Shown here one piece after another: positions 1 through 7,924 of a DNA stretch of 64,000 nt. The position numbers and the translations under genes are program-made. Each line of letters begins with the position of its first letter. The first letter of the stretch is position 1. The notes beneath the pieces are model-generated. The model worked only from the letters and a program-made list of their open reading frames with translations, ran no database searches and was not told the DNA's origin. Source of the DNA: G963702155 sp963702155 (GTDB lineage: Bacteria > Pseudomonadota > Alphaproteobacteria > Micavibrionales > Micavibrionaceae); contig OY969717.1 of assembly GCA_963702155.1 (NCBI GenBank), positions 1,116,001 to 1,180,000 on the forward strand, read 5' to 3'.

Positions 1-312
1 CCCGCTTGCAATTCCGGTATCTGCGGGCAGAAGGCTATTAATTTGAACTTCCAAAGCCGTCAGTTTTCGTGTGCGCCGCTCATCATCTGAAATAAATTCG
101 CTTGTAAAAACGCTTATGGTTCTATCATCAACAACCCCGCTAATCTCTGGCGATGTTAAAAGCCCGGCGCTTTTGTACCGAACCTTGTTTTTCGCCGCAT
201 ATGCGCGCCACGTTTTTTTTTGCCTGGTCGCGATAAGAATAGTCCAACCGGAAAAAAACAACAATGATGCCGCAAGAAGCCCCCATAAAACAAACCAGAA
301 AGATACATCCAC
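1..312 (-). CDS. Membrane-anchored hypothetical protein, 3' end cut by window edge
   Basis: An open frame runs on the minus strand from a GTG at 310-312 to the first base of the window, giving 104 residues with no stop, so the C-terminus lies outside. Residues 3-28 form one hydrophobic segment (WFVLWGLLAASLLFFSGW), followed by a basic stretch (RQKKTWR) and then a soluble part with DDERRTRKLTALEVQINSL. This suggests a single N-terminal membrane anchor with the remainder on the basic, cytoplasmic side. AGGAG lies 12 bases before the GTG, a slightly long spacing. The frame was chosen over the overlapping ATG frame at 140-361 because it stays open and has sensible composition. The family is not recognised. 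Confidence 0.55.
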   Translation of the reverse strand, partial: MDVSFWFVLWGLLAASLLFFSGWTILIATRQKKTWRAYAAKNKVRYKSAGLLTSPEISGVVDDRTISVFTSEFISDDERRTRKLTALEVQINSLLPADTGIASG

Positions 313-462
313 TTTTTAAAAAAACTCCTGTTAGAAAAACTTTTAAATTAACGGATTTCATTCTAACGATAAAAAATCATATTGGCTATACCGTGATACT
401 TATAGATAAATAAGGTATAATAAATAAGTAAGGCAGCCATTAACGGCGCTGAAGGAGTATCA

Positions 463-1119
463 ATGATCACAATTGAACAATGCAGAGCCGCACGCGGCCT
501 TATAGGGTGGACACAGCAAGATTTAGCCGACGCCTCCGGCTTATCAAAAACAGCCATAAACAATTTTGAAAAAGAACACTCGGATATAAAGGCCGAATCT
601 CTAAACGCCATTCGATTGGCATTTGAAAGTCTGGATATAGAATTTATTGCTCAAGATGGTGTAAAGAAAAAAAGTGAAAGCGCCTTGTTCTTAAAGGAAA
701 CATACGCATTTGAAAGCTTGCTAACCGACATTATAACAACATTGGAATCATCGAATGACAAAACGCTGCGTATCATTGATTTAAACGCATTATATATACA
801 TGAAATAAAGAATATAGCCCCAGATACACTTATAAATAAACTAAACAAAGCAGCGCAAAGTATTAAAATTATTACATTAAAAGGCTCGCCGAAAGACTTT
901 AAATCAGAAGACACCAAAATTAAGGGGATGCATATAATCCATTTAAATTTGGAAGACATAGATAAAAATATTGTAATACCAACCACATTTATTTACGGCC
1001 AAAAAGTTGCCTATAGAATGTGGAATAAAAGTGGATATGTTATTTTAAATGCATCCGCATTTAAAAAGGCCGAATTGCAAAGGTTTAATACACTTATAAA
1101 CCATATAAAGAACATTTAA
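463..1119 (+). CDS. XRE-family transcriptional regulator with unknown C-terminal domain
   Basis: Residues 5-60 are a Cro/CI helix-turn-helix (CRAARGLIGWTQQDLADASG, then SKTAINNFEKE), so the protein should bind DNA. The remaining 150 residues are unlike the short HTH-only regulators of this type and include a hydrophobic strand-rich end (IVIPTTFIYGQKVAYRMW) that might sense a ligand or partner; I do not recognise it. The start is well supported: GAAGGAG at 451-457 sits five bases before ATG, and a -10-like TATAAT lies at 416-421, with no clear -35. It stands alone, opposite in direction to both neighbours, and is followed by a strong hairpin terminator. Its target is not apparent. Confidence 0.8.
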   Translation: MITIEQCRAARGLIGWTQQDLADASGLSKTAINNFEKEHSDIKAESLNAIRLAFESLDIEFIAQDGVKKKSESALFLKETYAFESLLTDIITTLESSNDKTLRIIDLNALYIHEIKNIAPDTLINKLNKAAQSIKIITLKGSPKDFKSEDTKIKGMHIIHLNLEDIDKNIVIPTTFIYGQKVAYRMWNKSGYVILNASAFKKAELQRFNTLINHIKNI

Positions 1120-1130
1120 ATCATCCATAA

Positions 1131-1164
1131 AAAAGAAGCAGAGCGATTAAACCCTGCTTCTTTT
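1131..1164. terminator. Bidirectional rho-independent terminator
   Basis: The arms AAAAGAAGCAG (1131-1141) and CTGCTTCTTTT (1154-1164) are perfectly complementary with a 12-base loop. A-run and T-run flanks let it work for both the XRE gene and the convergent coiled-coil gene. Confidence 0.85.
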
Positions 1165-1190
1165 AAAACATTCACACATTTTTTAAAATC

Positions 1191-1838
1191 TTAGTGATAA
1201 CGCGCTTCACCTTCTGAATCGCTGCGATGCACATAATGATCAAGGTTGCTTGGAATATGCACACGCATATCTTTTTCAACATGCGCTAACAAATCATCCG
1301 TCGCGTAGTTTTGCTGGTTACGACCTGCAATTTCAACAACCTGACTTAAAAGATTTTCGGCATGAGATACAAGCGCTTCGGCTTTGCCCGTACTGATCAA
1401 ATCCTTTTCGGCATTATTTTTGATCTTCTCGGCGACAATTTCTTCATGCTCACCAACCAGATCAATTTTCTGCTCCAGTTTATGAATAGCCTGCCCAAAG
1501 AAACCGGCTTGCTTATCAACCACATCAACTTTTTTCTCAAGTTTTTGCATGGAGTCTGAAAACGCATTGGCTTGTTCGCCAACATTGCTAACCTTGCTGG
1601 AAAGCATATCAATCGAGCTTGAGAATTTACCCGTTTGCTCGTCAACTACATCGACTTTTTGCTCAAGCTTGTAAATAGCATCGCTAAAAAAACCGGTCTG
1701 CTTACGCACAATTTCAAATCCGGAACGCAAACGCTCAAAACCTGCCCCCAATACTATACTCGTACCAACCGCTGCAACGGCCGCGAATACTGCCATCATC
1801 ATCGATATTGCTACTATAGTTTCCACTTCTAATGTCAT
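1191..1838 (-). CDS. Membrane-anchored coiled-coil protein with four 21-residue repeats
   Basis: The protein has 215 residues. Residues 7-31 form one transmembrane helix (VAISMMMAVFAAVAAVG). Residues 44-127 are four contiguous copies of a 21-residue unit (for example VDEQTGKFSSSIDMLSSKVSN), with hydrophobic positions 1, 5, 8, 12, 15, 19 giving an unbroken 4-3 heptad pattern. A further helical part follows, then a polar histidine-containing tail. The architecture suggests an anchored rod, perhaps oligomeric, as in polar or envelope organisers, but no family is recognised. AAAGGG lies about eight bases before ATG. The 347 bases upstream (1839-2185) contain no gene I can support, only hairpins and AT-rich sequence likely to hold its promoter. 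Confidence 0.75.
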   Translation of the reverse strand: MTLEVETIVAISMMMAVFAAVAAVGTSIVLGAGFERLRSGFEIVRKQTGFFSDAIYKLEQKVDVVDEQTGKFSSSIDMLSSKVSNVGEQANAFSDSMQKLEKKVDVVDKQAGFFGQAIHKLEQKIDLVGEHEEIVAEKIKNNAEKDLISTGKAEALVSHAENLLSQVVEIAGRNQQNYATDDLLAHVEKDMRVHIPSNLDHYVHRSDSEGEARYH

Positions 1839-2082
1839 GGTTATAACCCTTTCTTTAATATCTTAAAACGAAAGGCTTAATGCCAAATTCGTCATTTATT
1901 TTCACGTAACAAAGCCTCGGCCACCTTATGAATCTAAAGTCATCATGGTGAAAATTCCGCTTGACCAAACAAGCTGCTTATATGCAACTCATTTATTATG
2001 TTAATATAAATGATGTTAAAGAGCGGTTATTTTTAACGCGTATCCATTTTAAAATTATATAAATTTTTATGTGAATTAGAAT

Positions 2083-2138
2083 AAAAGGCTACGCCTTTAT
2101 TGAGAACTCATAACAAGGCCAGTATAAAAGGCCTTTTT
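2083..2138 (-). terminator. Two tandem GC hairpins, probable terminator
   Basis: AAAGGC/GCCTTT (2084-2098, 3-base loop) and AAGGCC/GGCCTT (2115-2135) stand in the intergenic region left of the 2186 gene. Read on the minus strand, the distal hairpin is followed by TTTTATT. The second hairpin also has a T-run on the plus strand (2134-2138), so it could alternatively end a plus-strand small RNA. Confidence 0.5.
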
Positions 2139-2185
2139 AAAAAGCAACACGCTTACAAAAAAAACTTTAAACGAATAAGATCGCA

Positions 2186-2494
2186 TTATTTCCTTTGTGC
2201 ATCTTCAAAAATTTCTTCCATGTCATCGGAAAGATTATCAAGAATAAGTTTTGTATCCTCTACAGGTGTTGGTGCCTGCTGACGCTGAACCGGCTTGGAA
2301 ACCACAGGCTCTGGAATAACCAAATCTTTTTTTGGTAACAGGCGGGCTTGAACATATGCAATCGCACTACCCGCGGTTCTTTGATTACCGTAAGGAAAAT
2401 ATGCGTCAGTGCGCACCATCTCATACCCTTCGCCGCAACCCGCAATAAAAAATGGCAACAAAAACGCAGATCGCAAAAAATATTTTGAAAACAT
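2186..2494 (-). CDS. Small predicted lipoprotein
   Basis: The protein has 102 residues starting at the ATG at 2492-2494, which has AAGGA eight bases upstream. The longer frame reaching 2581 has no ribosome site. The N-terminus (MFSKYFLRSAFLLPFFIAGC) is a lipoprotein signal with a lipobox ending in Cys20, so it is probably anchored in the envelope. The mature part is proline-rich in the middle (VIPEPVVSKPVQRQQAPTP) and acidic at the end (LSDDMEEIFED). No domain is recognised. It lies between a coiled-coil gene and another envelope protein, both also on the minus strand. Confidence 0.65.
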   Translation of the reverse strand: MFSKYFLRSAFLLPFFIAGCGEGYEMVRTDAYFPYGNQRTAGSAIAYVQARLLPKKDLVIPEPVVSKPVQRQQAPTPVEDTKLILDNLSDDMEEIFEDAQRK

Positions 2495-2643
2495 GGATTT
2501 AATCCTTAGAACAATCAATAAAAACAACAAAGATACAAAAAATGAGTATGTAAAAAGAACGCAAATATAGGAAACTTGCATAAATACTCTAACTGATTCA
2601 CCTCAAATATCAAAAAGCTTTATGTATTTTTTTATGCAAGAAA

Positions 2644-2670
2644 AAAGACATCTTTAAAAAAGATGCCTTT
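2644..2670 (-). terminator. Rho-independent terminator
   Basis: AAAGACATCTTT (2644-2655) and AAAGATGCCTTT (2659-2670) pair along 12 positions. The single mismatch becomes a G-U pair on the minus strand, where six U residues follow. It serves the gene at 2707-3306. Confidence 0.75.
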
Positions 2671-2706
2671 AAGAGGTGAACAAAGAGAAGAAAAGTGCTT
2701 ATAAAT

Positions 2707-3306
2707 TTAACACACGGATTTGGGGATATTTTTATTACCAAGTGGCACAGTCAAAGAAAATGTAAAACCTTTAACATCAATATTAGAACCGCGCGCGGTT
2801 TCACGAAACCCAAAACCATATTTAACACGCGGTAAGCCAAAGCTTTTTTTACAATCGGAGTTGTTGAATTTACTTTGCGCATAAGACAGTAAGTCGACAA
2901 AATTACCTTCTGTAACGCTATTTTCTGAAAATCCGTTTGATGCGTGATTATATGATGGGTAAGTATTCGGCGCATAACCATATTCAGGTATGGAATGTTC
3001 GGCAGAGGCCACTTTATAACGGGTTTTTATGTCCATATAGTCATTGGCAAACGAAGAACTGGTCACTGGGTTTGCTTCGCTTTTATCTGTTTCGAAAGCA
3101 AAAGAGCCATGCGTAGATGAAAGATAGCGATGCGCGGCCTCGTTTGGCGGTGGCGGCGCGTTCTGATATCCGAACGCCTGTTTAGGCGCGGATTGCGAAG
3201 CACATCCAATCGGCCCGCTAATCATAAGGATAAATGCTAAACCCGAATATAAAACAAGCGGTGCTTTGCTTTTAAAAGAATAAAAAAGTACCTGAAAATA
3301 TGTCAT
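2707..3306 (-). CDS. Predicted exported or lipid-anchored hypothetical protein
   Basis: The protein has 199 residues. A basic N-terminus (FKSKAP) is followed by a hydrophobic stretch and GPIGCAS, so Cys35 might be lipidated, although Pro at -3 is atypical for a lipobox. The middle is low in complexity, with a PPPP run and many Ser, Asn and Tyr. The last 45 residues (VKYGFGFRETARG, then FTFSLTVPLG) alternate like beta strands of an outer-membrane or surface protein. Two cysteines occur late (NSDCKKS and the C-terminal residue). AGGGA stands six bases before ATG. The family is not recognised. A terminator follows directly. Confidence 0.6.
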   Translation of the reverse strand: MTYFQVLFYSFKSKAPLVLYSGLAFILMISGPIGCASQSAPKQAFGYQNAPPPPNEAAHRYLSSTHGSFAFETDKSEANPVTSSSFANDYMDIKTRYKVASAEHSIPEYGYAPNTYPSYNHASNGFSENSVTEGNFVDLLSYAQSKFNNSDCKKSFGLPRVKYGFGFRETARGSNIDVKGFTFSLTVPLGNKNIPKSVC

Positions 3307-3438
3307 GTTTTGTCCCTTTATAAATAACGCGTCTTCAATCGGAGCGCCTTATATATAAGTATGACAAAAAAAACTTTAGATATTACTTAGACAATATGAC
3401 AACTTAAAATAGAAGCATTTTATAAGCGTAAAGAGATG

Positions 3439-3999
3439 TTATTGCATGCCTTGAATATATTTATCACGTGTTAATCTGTATAAAACAAAACGCCCTAATG
3501 GATGATCCTTTGTTAAACCGGGATAATCAAAATCTCCATTTTCATCGCGCGACATGCCAAATTTTTCGATAAGGTGAATGGCGCGAGTGTTATCATGCAC
3601 CGCAAATGCAACCACTTCATCAAGCTTTAAATGCTCGAACGCATATCGCAAAACTTCACGCCCCGCTTCGGACGCATAACCCTTGCCCCAATATCCGTAA
3701 TCAAGACGCCACGCGATTTCAACTGCACCTTTAAATGGCACATCTATTTCCACTTTATTCAAACCCGCTACACCGGCAAATGCTTCATCCGCCTTGGTTT
3801 GCATCACATATATGCCATAGCCATGTTTTTTAAAATGCTTGATAAAACGGTCTTTTAACTTATGACTATCATCCTCCTTTAGAATGCGGGGCATGTATTC
3901 CATAACCAAATGATCCGCATTCATACGGGCAAAATGTTCAAAATCTTCATCTTGCCAACCGCGCAAAATCAAGCGTTCTGTTTTAAGTGTATAGCTCAT
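3439..3999 (-). CDS. GNAT-family N-acetyltransferase (RimJ/RimL type)
   Basis: The protein has 186 residues, close to the usual length of the RimJ/RimL-like branch that acetylates N-termini or small molecules using acetyl-CoA. The start (LKTERLILRGW) is the typical first strand of this branch. Residues 101-112 (YGYWGKGYASEA) form the pyrophosphate-binding loop for acetyl-CoA. Residues after 125 (VVAFAVHDNTRAIHLIEKFG) match the conserved motif in which an Asn/Ser-rich turn precedes the last helix. The substrate cannot be told. The gene is transcribed alone, with AT-rich sequence on both sides. Confidence 0.9.
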   Translation of the reverse strand: MSYTLKTERLILRGWQDEDFEHFARMNADHLVMEYMPRILKEDDSHKLKDRFIKHFKKHGYGIYVMQTKADEAFAGVAGLNKVEIDVPFKGAVEIAWRLDYGYWGKGYASEAGREVLRYAFEHLKLDEVVAFAVHDNTRAIHLIEKFGMSRDENGDFDYPGLTKDHPLGRFVLYRLTRDKYIQGMQ

Positions 4000-4102
4000 A
4001 ATTTTTAGTATATTTTAAAAAAGGAAAAAAAGATAAAAGCAGATAATGCTCATATAAAAAGATATTGCAGAGTATCTAGCGCATTATCAAGCTTTAAAAA
4101 AA

Positions 4103-4519
4103 TCAATCACCAAATTTTGCAAAAACAAACATTAACAAAGGAAGCCCCGGCATTAAAAGCAGTAAACACCAAATGATAAAAAAATTCATATCCAGATAAT
4201 ATTCCATACCCATAAATTCGTTCGCCGCCATAAACATAAGCATAGGCAAATATTTGGAAAGAAACCCCAATGCCAACGTCACAACAATAATAGAAACCAT
4301 AGAATATGTAGGAAGCGATCTGAACGGCTTTGAAAACACAAAACCCAACCCAAGACTAAGCACAATAAACATAGACGGTTTGATACCATGCTCCTGAGTC
4401 ATATAGATAAAAGCAATACCCGCCACAATAGAAATAAGTAGCAAAGACGTTTTTAAAGCTCTAAAGAAAATATCACCCATAATTAAAACATAATATATCA
4501 GAGCGTTAGTAAAATCCAT
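4103..4519 (-). CDS. Small multi-pass membrane protein, unknown
   Basis: The protein has 138 residues and about four hydrophobic helices (near residues 22-41, 48-62, 72-98 and 112-135), so it is an integral inner-membrane protein. No signature motif is seen. Two starts are possible: the ATG at 4519, or the ATG 13 codons later (MGDIFFRALK); neither has a good ribosome site. The start abuts that of the divergent exported protein region, so the control region is shared. Family unknown. Confidence 0.55.
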   Translation of the reverse strand: MDFTNALIYYVLIMGDIFFRALKTSLLLISIVAGIAFIYMTQEHGIKPSMFIVLSLGLGFVFSKPFRSLPTYSMVSIIVVTLALGFLSKYLPMLMFMAANEFMGMEYYLDMNFFIIWCLLLLMPGLPLLMFVFAKFGD

Positions 4520-4654
4520 GTGTATTTTTGCAGATTTAGTATAATAGGCAAACAGAGAAAATTAAAAACACCCCCGCAGCCTTTTGACAGAATTTATAAT
4601 TTCGTTATAATAAATTATAAATCTTATGGCCATATCCGGCATAGCCCTGTTGAA

Positions 4655-5179
4655 ATGACGAATAAAAACAAAACGCTGATACTTGCAACTGCCTTCTTAA
4701 GCATGTTTTTTAACCAAGCGCATGCTATAGAAGCTCTCGATTTACAAGTATCGCGGTTGGGCGATGTCAATTTATCCTGCGGCCAACTATCTCAGGAAGC
4801 GATTTTAATGCGCGACATCATCTTAACCACGCAAAATATAAAGGATGAAGGAGATTTCCAAAATAAAGGCATTACCGCAGCCGGCGCGGTTGGCTCATTT
4901 TTGGTTGGCTCGGCAACTGGGGGCATCGGAATTGGCATCGCCGGCTACCTCTTAAAAGAAGCCACAAATGGAAAAACCAATGATGCAGATACCATTCAAG
5001 ACATCGCGGCGCAAAGACGTAGCCTAATGATGGGCATATATAATGCCAAAGGATGCGCAGGGCCATTGGATCATGCAATGCTTGAAAATGTTGTAAATGA
5101 GTCAGAAGAAGCAGAAAGATTGGCCTCTATTAATACCGCAGGCGGAAAAGACGCAAACAAACCCCGATATAATCAATAA
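4655..5179 (+). CDS. Exported hypothetical protein with a glycine-rich hydrophobic segment
   Basis: The start was set at the ATG at 4655 because the 24 residues from there form a clear signal peptide (MTNKNKTLILATAFLSMFF, then NQAHA before the cut). The frame is open back to 4520 but lacks an export signal and a ribosome site there. The mature protein has two cysteines (LSCGQ and KGCAG) that could pair in the periplasm, and a Gly/Ala-rich hydrophobic segment (AAGAVGSFLVGSATGG, then IGIGIAGYLL) like the membrane-inserting parts of glycine-zipper proteins. The tail is acidic. No family is recognised. Confidence 0.65.
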   Translation: MTNKNKTLILATAFLSMFFNQAHAIEALDLQVSRLGDVNLSCGQLSQEAILMRDIILTTQNIKDEGDFQNKGITAAGAVGSFLVGSATGGIGIGIAGYLLKEATNGKTNDADTIQDIAAQRRSLMMGIYNAKGCAGPLDHAMLENVVNESEEAERLASINTAGGKDANKPRYNQ

Positions 5180-5181
5180 AA

Positions 5182-5205
5182 AACGCCCCTACAAAAAGAG
5201 GCGTT
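5182..5205 (-). terminator. Rho-independent terminator
   Basis: AACGCC (5182-5187) and GGCGTT (5200-5205) form the stem. The T-run follows only on the minus strand, so it ends the transcript of the 5228-5692 gene. Confidence 0.75.
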
Positions 5206-5227
5206 AAAAAAAATGAGATAGTATAGT

Positions 5228-5692
5228 TTATCCCCATGTCAAATGAGACTGTGACAATGACTTTGCAAAACCATCATTTGACGAGCGATGAACTGACCCT
5301 ACATCATAAAGGCTGGCATCTTTGTTCAAATTATTAGGCATAACACTGAGGTTTGCAGCAAATTCAAAATTATTATTTTCTTTTTTCAACAAGAAGGGTT
5401 GAAAAGCAATACCTTCTTCTAGACACGCATCTGTAAGCATTTGATAACCTTTTAAACTGGAAAGCTCCCCCATAATATTATCACTTTTAAGCGCGTCAAA
5501 ATTTACTCCAGTCGGAAAAGGATGAGATTTTTCGTTGCGCCGTTCAATATGCTCAACCCAAGTTTTACCTTCAAGCAAATCGTCTAGATTTTTTGCGAAG
5601 TATCGGAGCTTATGATCAACATTTTTTAAAGCAACCACATGCGGATCGCTTTCTTTTTTGAATATATTCTTGACTGAATCTACAAAACTCAT
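5228..5692 (-). CDS. Hypothetical soluble protein
   Basis: The protein has 154 residues. The start at 5692 was chosen because GGAG lies six bases before this ATG; the frame also contains earlier start codons with no ribosome site. There is no signal peptide or membrane helix. The N-terminal third is charged (SVKNIFKKESDPHVVALKNV) and probably helical. No conserved motif is recognised. It has its own terminator and runs toward the exported protein on the other strand. Confidence 0.5.
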   Translation of the reverse strand: MSFVDSVKNIFKKESDPHVVALKNVDHKLRYFAKNLDDLLEGKTWVEHIERRNEKSHPFPTGVNFDALKSDNIMGELSSLKGYQMLTDACLEEGIAFQPFLLKKENNNFEFAANLSVMPNNLNKDASLYDVGSVHRSSNDGFAKSLSQSHLTWG

Positions 5693-5803
5693 ACTATTCT
5701 CCATTAACAAAATCTAATATATTAAAATATTAAGACCTTATACTATAAAACAGGACTAAATACAAACTATTTATTTTAATAGAAAACTTTTATCACTGAA
5801 ATA

Positions 5804-6235
5804 TTAAAATTTCTGAATATATGTATAAATCACAGCCGGAGAAGAAAACCCGAAATTTTTAATGTGCGAAAGCGAAGCACGTGCCTGTTTCTTTCTACAC
5901 CCGCTATACGCGTAAAAATTTTCAATTTTGGCCTGATAATTAAATCCGCGCCGATACATTGTTCGAAAAGCATCTTCGCGTGTAATTTTTCCAACCCTGA
6001 CCATTTCTCGTGCAAAGGCCGTTTCAACTAATAATGAATTGGGAATAAAGAAGGAGCCCTTAATATAGCGCTTTCGCGGATCACAGCTATTTAAAAATGC
6101 CTCTGCTGCCTGATTACGCATAAAAAGCTTATCAAGTTTTGCAAGCCGGCTATTTCCAGTATTCGCATAAGAAGGCGTTACCAAAAAACAGCATGTAAAA
6201 ACAACGATTGTTAAAATACTAAAATAGGGTTTCAT
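5804..6235 (-). CDS. Exported hypothetical protein
   Basis: The protein has 143 residues with an N-terminal signal peptide (MKPYFSILTIVVFTCCFLV, cleavage likely after SYA at about residue 24). The mature part is basic and carries two cysteines (NSCDPRKR and SGCRKKQ) that might form a disulfide. No enzymatic motif is visible and no family is recognised. It belongs to a run of small envelope genes on this strand. Confidence 0.55.
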   Translation of the reverse strand: MKPYFSILTIVVFTCCFLVTPSYANTGNSRLAKLDKLFMRNQAAEAFLNSCDPRKRYIKGSFFIPNSLLVETAFAREMVRVGKITREDAFRTMYRRGFNYQAKIENFYAYSGCRKKQARASLSHIKNFGFSSPAVIYTYIQKF

Positions 6236-6315
6236 AACCCTATTCTAAACAGTATCGTTATATTTTGCCAAAGGAAAAGCAATGCGGTACACGCACTATT
6301 TTTAAATAATGGGTT

Positions 6316-6732
6316 TTAATCCTGTAATTCAATGCCATCACCAGTCAAAACATCATGATCCAAAACAAGTCTGGAAGGATCATCATTGCCGCGAATAACA
6401 CGTGTGGCCTCTATCTCGTCTTCATCTAACGTGCCCTCAACGGTAACACGCATGCCCTCTTTCAAATAATCGTCAAGATCACCATCCAGATCAACATCAT
6501 CCATATCAACCCTTATATCTTTTCCAGATACATCAAGTACAAAAGAACCATAGTCCACATCTTTGATAATACCGGTAAGTACAGAATCATCACCATTATC
6601 CAAAACCATCAAATCACTATCCGCCATACCGACAGAAGGCATTGAAAATCCTGTAAAAATGAGCGACCCACCCGCCAAAAGCAAAGCCGCAATTCCAAAG
6701 CGTAAATGATATTTCAATCGTAAATCCAGCAT
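6316..6732 (-). CDS. Exported acidic OB-fold-like protein
   Basis: The protein has 138 residues. GAGGAG lies eight bases before the ATG at 6730-6732, which was therefore preferred to the in-frame start at 6759. Residues 11-37 are a signal peptide or anchor (RFGIAALLLAGGSLIFTGFS). The mature part has the pattern of small periplasmic OB-fold proteins: TGIIKDVDYGSFVLDVSGKD, then a strand with GMRVTVEGTLDEDEIEATRV. It is extremely acidic, rich in Asp around residues 82-105, which could bind cations. It resembles the DUF5666/YgiW-type group, but this is inference from the strand pattern. It is divergent from thiN across 57 bases. Confidence 0.6.
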   Translation of the reverse strand: MLDLRLKYHLRFGIAALLLAGGSLIFTGFSMPSVGMADSDLMVLDNGDDSVLTGIIKDVDYGSFVLDVSGKDIRVDMDDVDLDGDLDDYLKEGMRVTVEGTLDEDEIEATRVIRGNDDPSRLVLDHDVLTGDGIELQD

Positions 6733-6789
6733 ATAATTATCTCCTCTTCGCATATACAAATGTGAAAAACGCGTTTAAGTTCCTTAACA

Positions 6790-7458
6790 ATGAAAAATTA
6801 TAAAAAAAATTACACGATTATTGCTGGTGGCACACTTGAAAATATAGCGTGGCACAAGGAAAATATAAATAATGACGACATGATAATCTGCACGGATTCC
6901 GGCGCAGATCATGCGCGCGCATTGGGGATTACACCCAACATCATCATTGGCGATTTTGATAGCATTACCAAAGATACCCAAGCATTTTTTGAAGCAAACA
7001 AAACCGTTAAAAGCATCCACGACCCCGACCAATACTCAACCGACCTTGAAAAGGCTCTCAATTGGATCACGCTGGATGCAAAACTTGGCGAGCATGCACA
7101 TCCCGAAATTACAATCTACGCCGCGCTCGGCGGACGTTTTGATCATCAAATGGCGAATATCTTAGTTCTGGAACGCTATCCCCTGCCCGACCGTATTGTT
7201 ATAAAAGATGAACACCACGAAATCCGCCTCCTTACCCAAGATTTTAAATTTAAAGGAAATATTGGCGATATTGTCGGCATTATACCTCTGCGCGAAACCC
7301 AAAACCTCCGTTACAAAGGCCTAAAATTCAACGCCCCCGAACTCGGCCCACCCTACACCCTAGGCTGGCTCGGCACCTCGAATGAGATGACCGCAGAAAC
7401 GGGAGAAATTTATATGGACGGCGGATTGGTTTTGTTTGTGCGGTATGGAAAACTTTAG
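6790..7458 (+). CDS. thiN: Thiamine pyrophosphokinase
   Basis: This cytoplasmic enzyme transfers pyrophosphate from ATP to thiamine, giving the cofactor used by the 2-oxoglutarate dehydrogenase encoded further along in this window. Family hallmarks are clear: GDFDS (54-58), DQYSTDLEKAL (80-90) and GGRFDH (114-119), all part of the Mg-ATP and substrate sites. The C-terminal beta domain with TLGWLGTSNEM matches the family. At 222 residues the length is normal. No ribosome site is evident before the ATG. It lies directly upstream of a lipoprotein operon, with no other thiamine gene and no visible TPP riboswitch. Confidence 0.92.
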   Translation: MKNYKKNYTIIAGGTLENIAWHKENINNDDMIICTDSGADHARALGITPNIIIGDFDSITKDTQAFFEANKTVKSIHDPDQYSTDLEKALNWITLDAKLGEHAHPEITIYAALGGRFDHQMANILVLERYPLPDRIVIKDEHHEIRLLTQDFKFKGNIGDIVGIIPLRETQNLRYKGLKFNAPELGPPYTLGWLGTSNEMTAETGEIYMDGGLVLFVRYGKL

Positions 7459-7520
7459 GTTGCGAATGAATAAAAAATATGCAATTAAAAAATTATCTAA
7501 ATTTTTTAAGGATTTATAAA

Positions 7521-7916
7521 ATGAAGAAAATTTACTTGCTACTTTTGATTTTATTGACGGGAGCTTGCGCTCAAAAAGCTTCTTGGCATCAGTCTGAAGC
7601 AGCACAAAATGAAAAACAAAATTTTACTGTTGGCGAAGTACAAAGAAATATCCAAAAAGGAATGAGTAGCGCCGAAGTAGCAGAGACTTTAGGATCACCA
7701 AACATAGTGTCCACAGATGAAAATGGTCTTGAAGTATGGATTTACGATAAATTTTCATCTGAACAAGTAGTTTCAGCAAGTAATGGTTTAACGTTTTCCC
7801 TAAGCAATATTGGAGCAGGTGCTACAAGAAAATCACAATCAACCATTACTGTAATAATTAAATACGATAGTATTAATAAAGTCCGTGATTATGCATATCA
7901 CACCTCGCGTTTTTAA
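7521..7916 (+). CDS. BamE/SmpA-like lipoprotein
   Basis: The start is at the ATG at 7521, with AAGGA eight bases upstream. The first 16 residues (MKKIYLLLLILLTGAC) are a lipoprotein signal with the lipobox LTGAC. The mature part carries the pattern of the BamE/OmlA fold: VGEVQRNIQKGMSSAEVAET, then LGSPNIVSTDENGLEVWIYD. BamE proteins sit on the periplasmic face of the outer membrane and support the beta-barrel assembly machine, but many paralogs have other roles, so the exact job is open. It is the first of three lipoprotein genes in a row, separated by eight and 11 bases. Confidence 0.75.
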   Translation: MKKIYLLLLILLTGACAQKASWHQSEAAQNEKQNFTVGEVQRNIQKGMSSAEVAETLGSPNIVSTDENGLEVWIYDKFSSEQVVSASNGLTFSLSNIGAGATRKSQSTITVIIKYDSINKVRDYAYHTSRF

Positions 7917-7924
7917 GGCTATAC

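Noticed and set aside
140..361. Minus-strand ATG frame of 73 codons
   Set aside because: It overlaps, in another frame, the longer open frame that runs to the window edge and has better composition and a membrane anchor.
2100..2282. Plus-strand frame of 60 codons overlapping the small lipoprotein
   Set aside because: No ribosome site; it is made of hairpin sequence and the antisense of a gene with a lipobox.
4520..4654. N-terminal extension of the exported 4655 protein
   Set aside because: The extra 45 codons lack a ribosome site and would bury the clear signal peptide.
6700..6790. TPP riboswitch upstream of thiN
   Set aside because: Only 57 bases separate the divergent genes and no conserved thi-box sequence such as CTGAGA is present.
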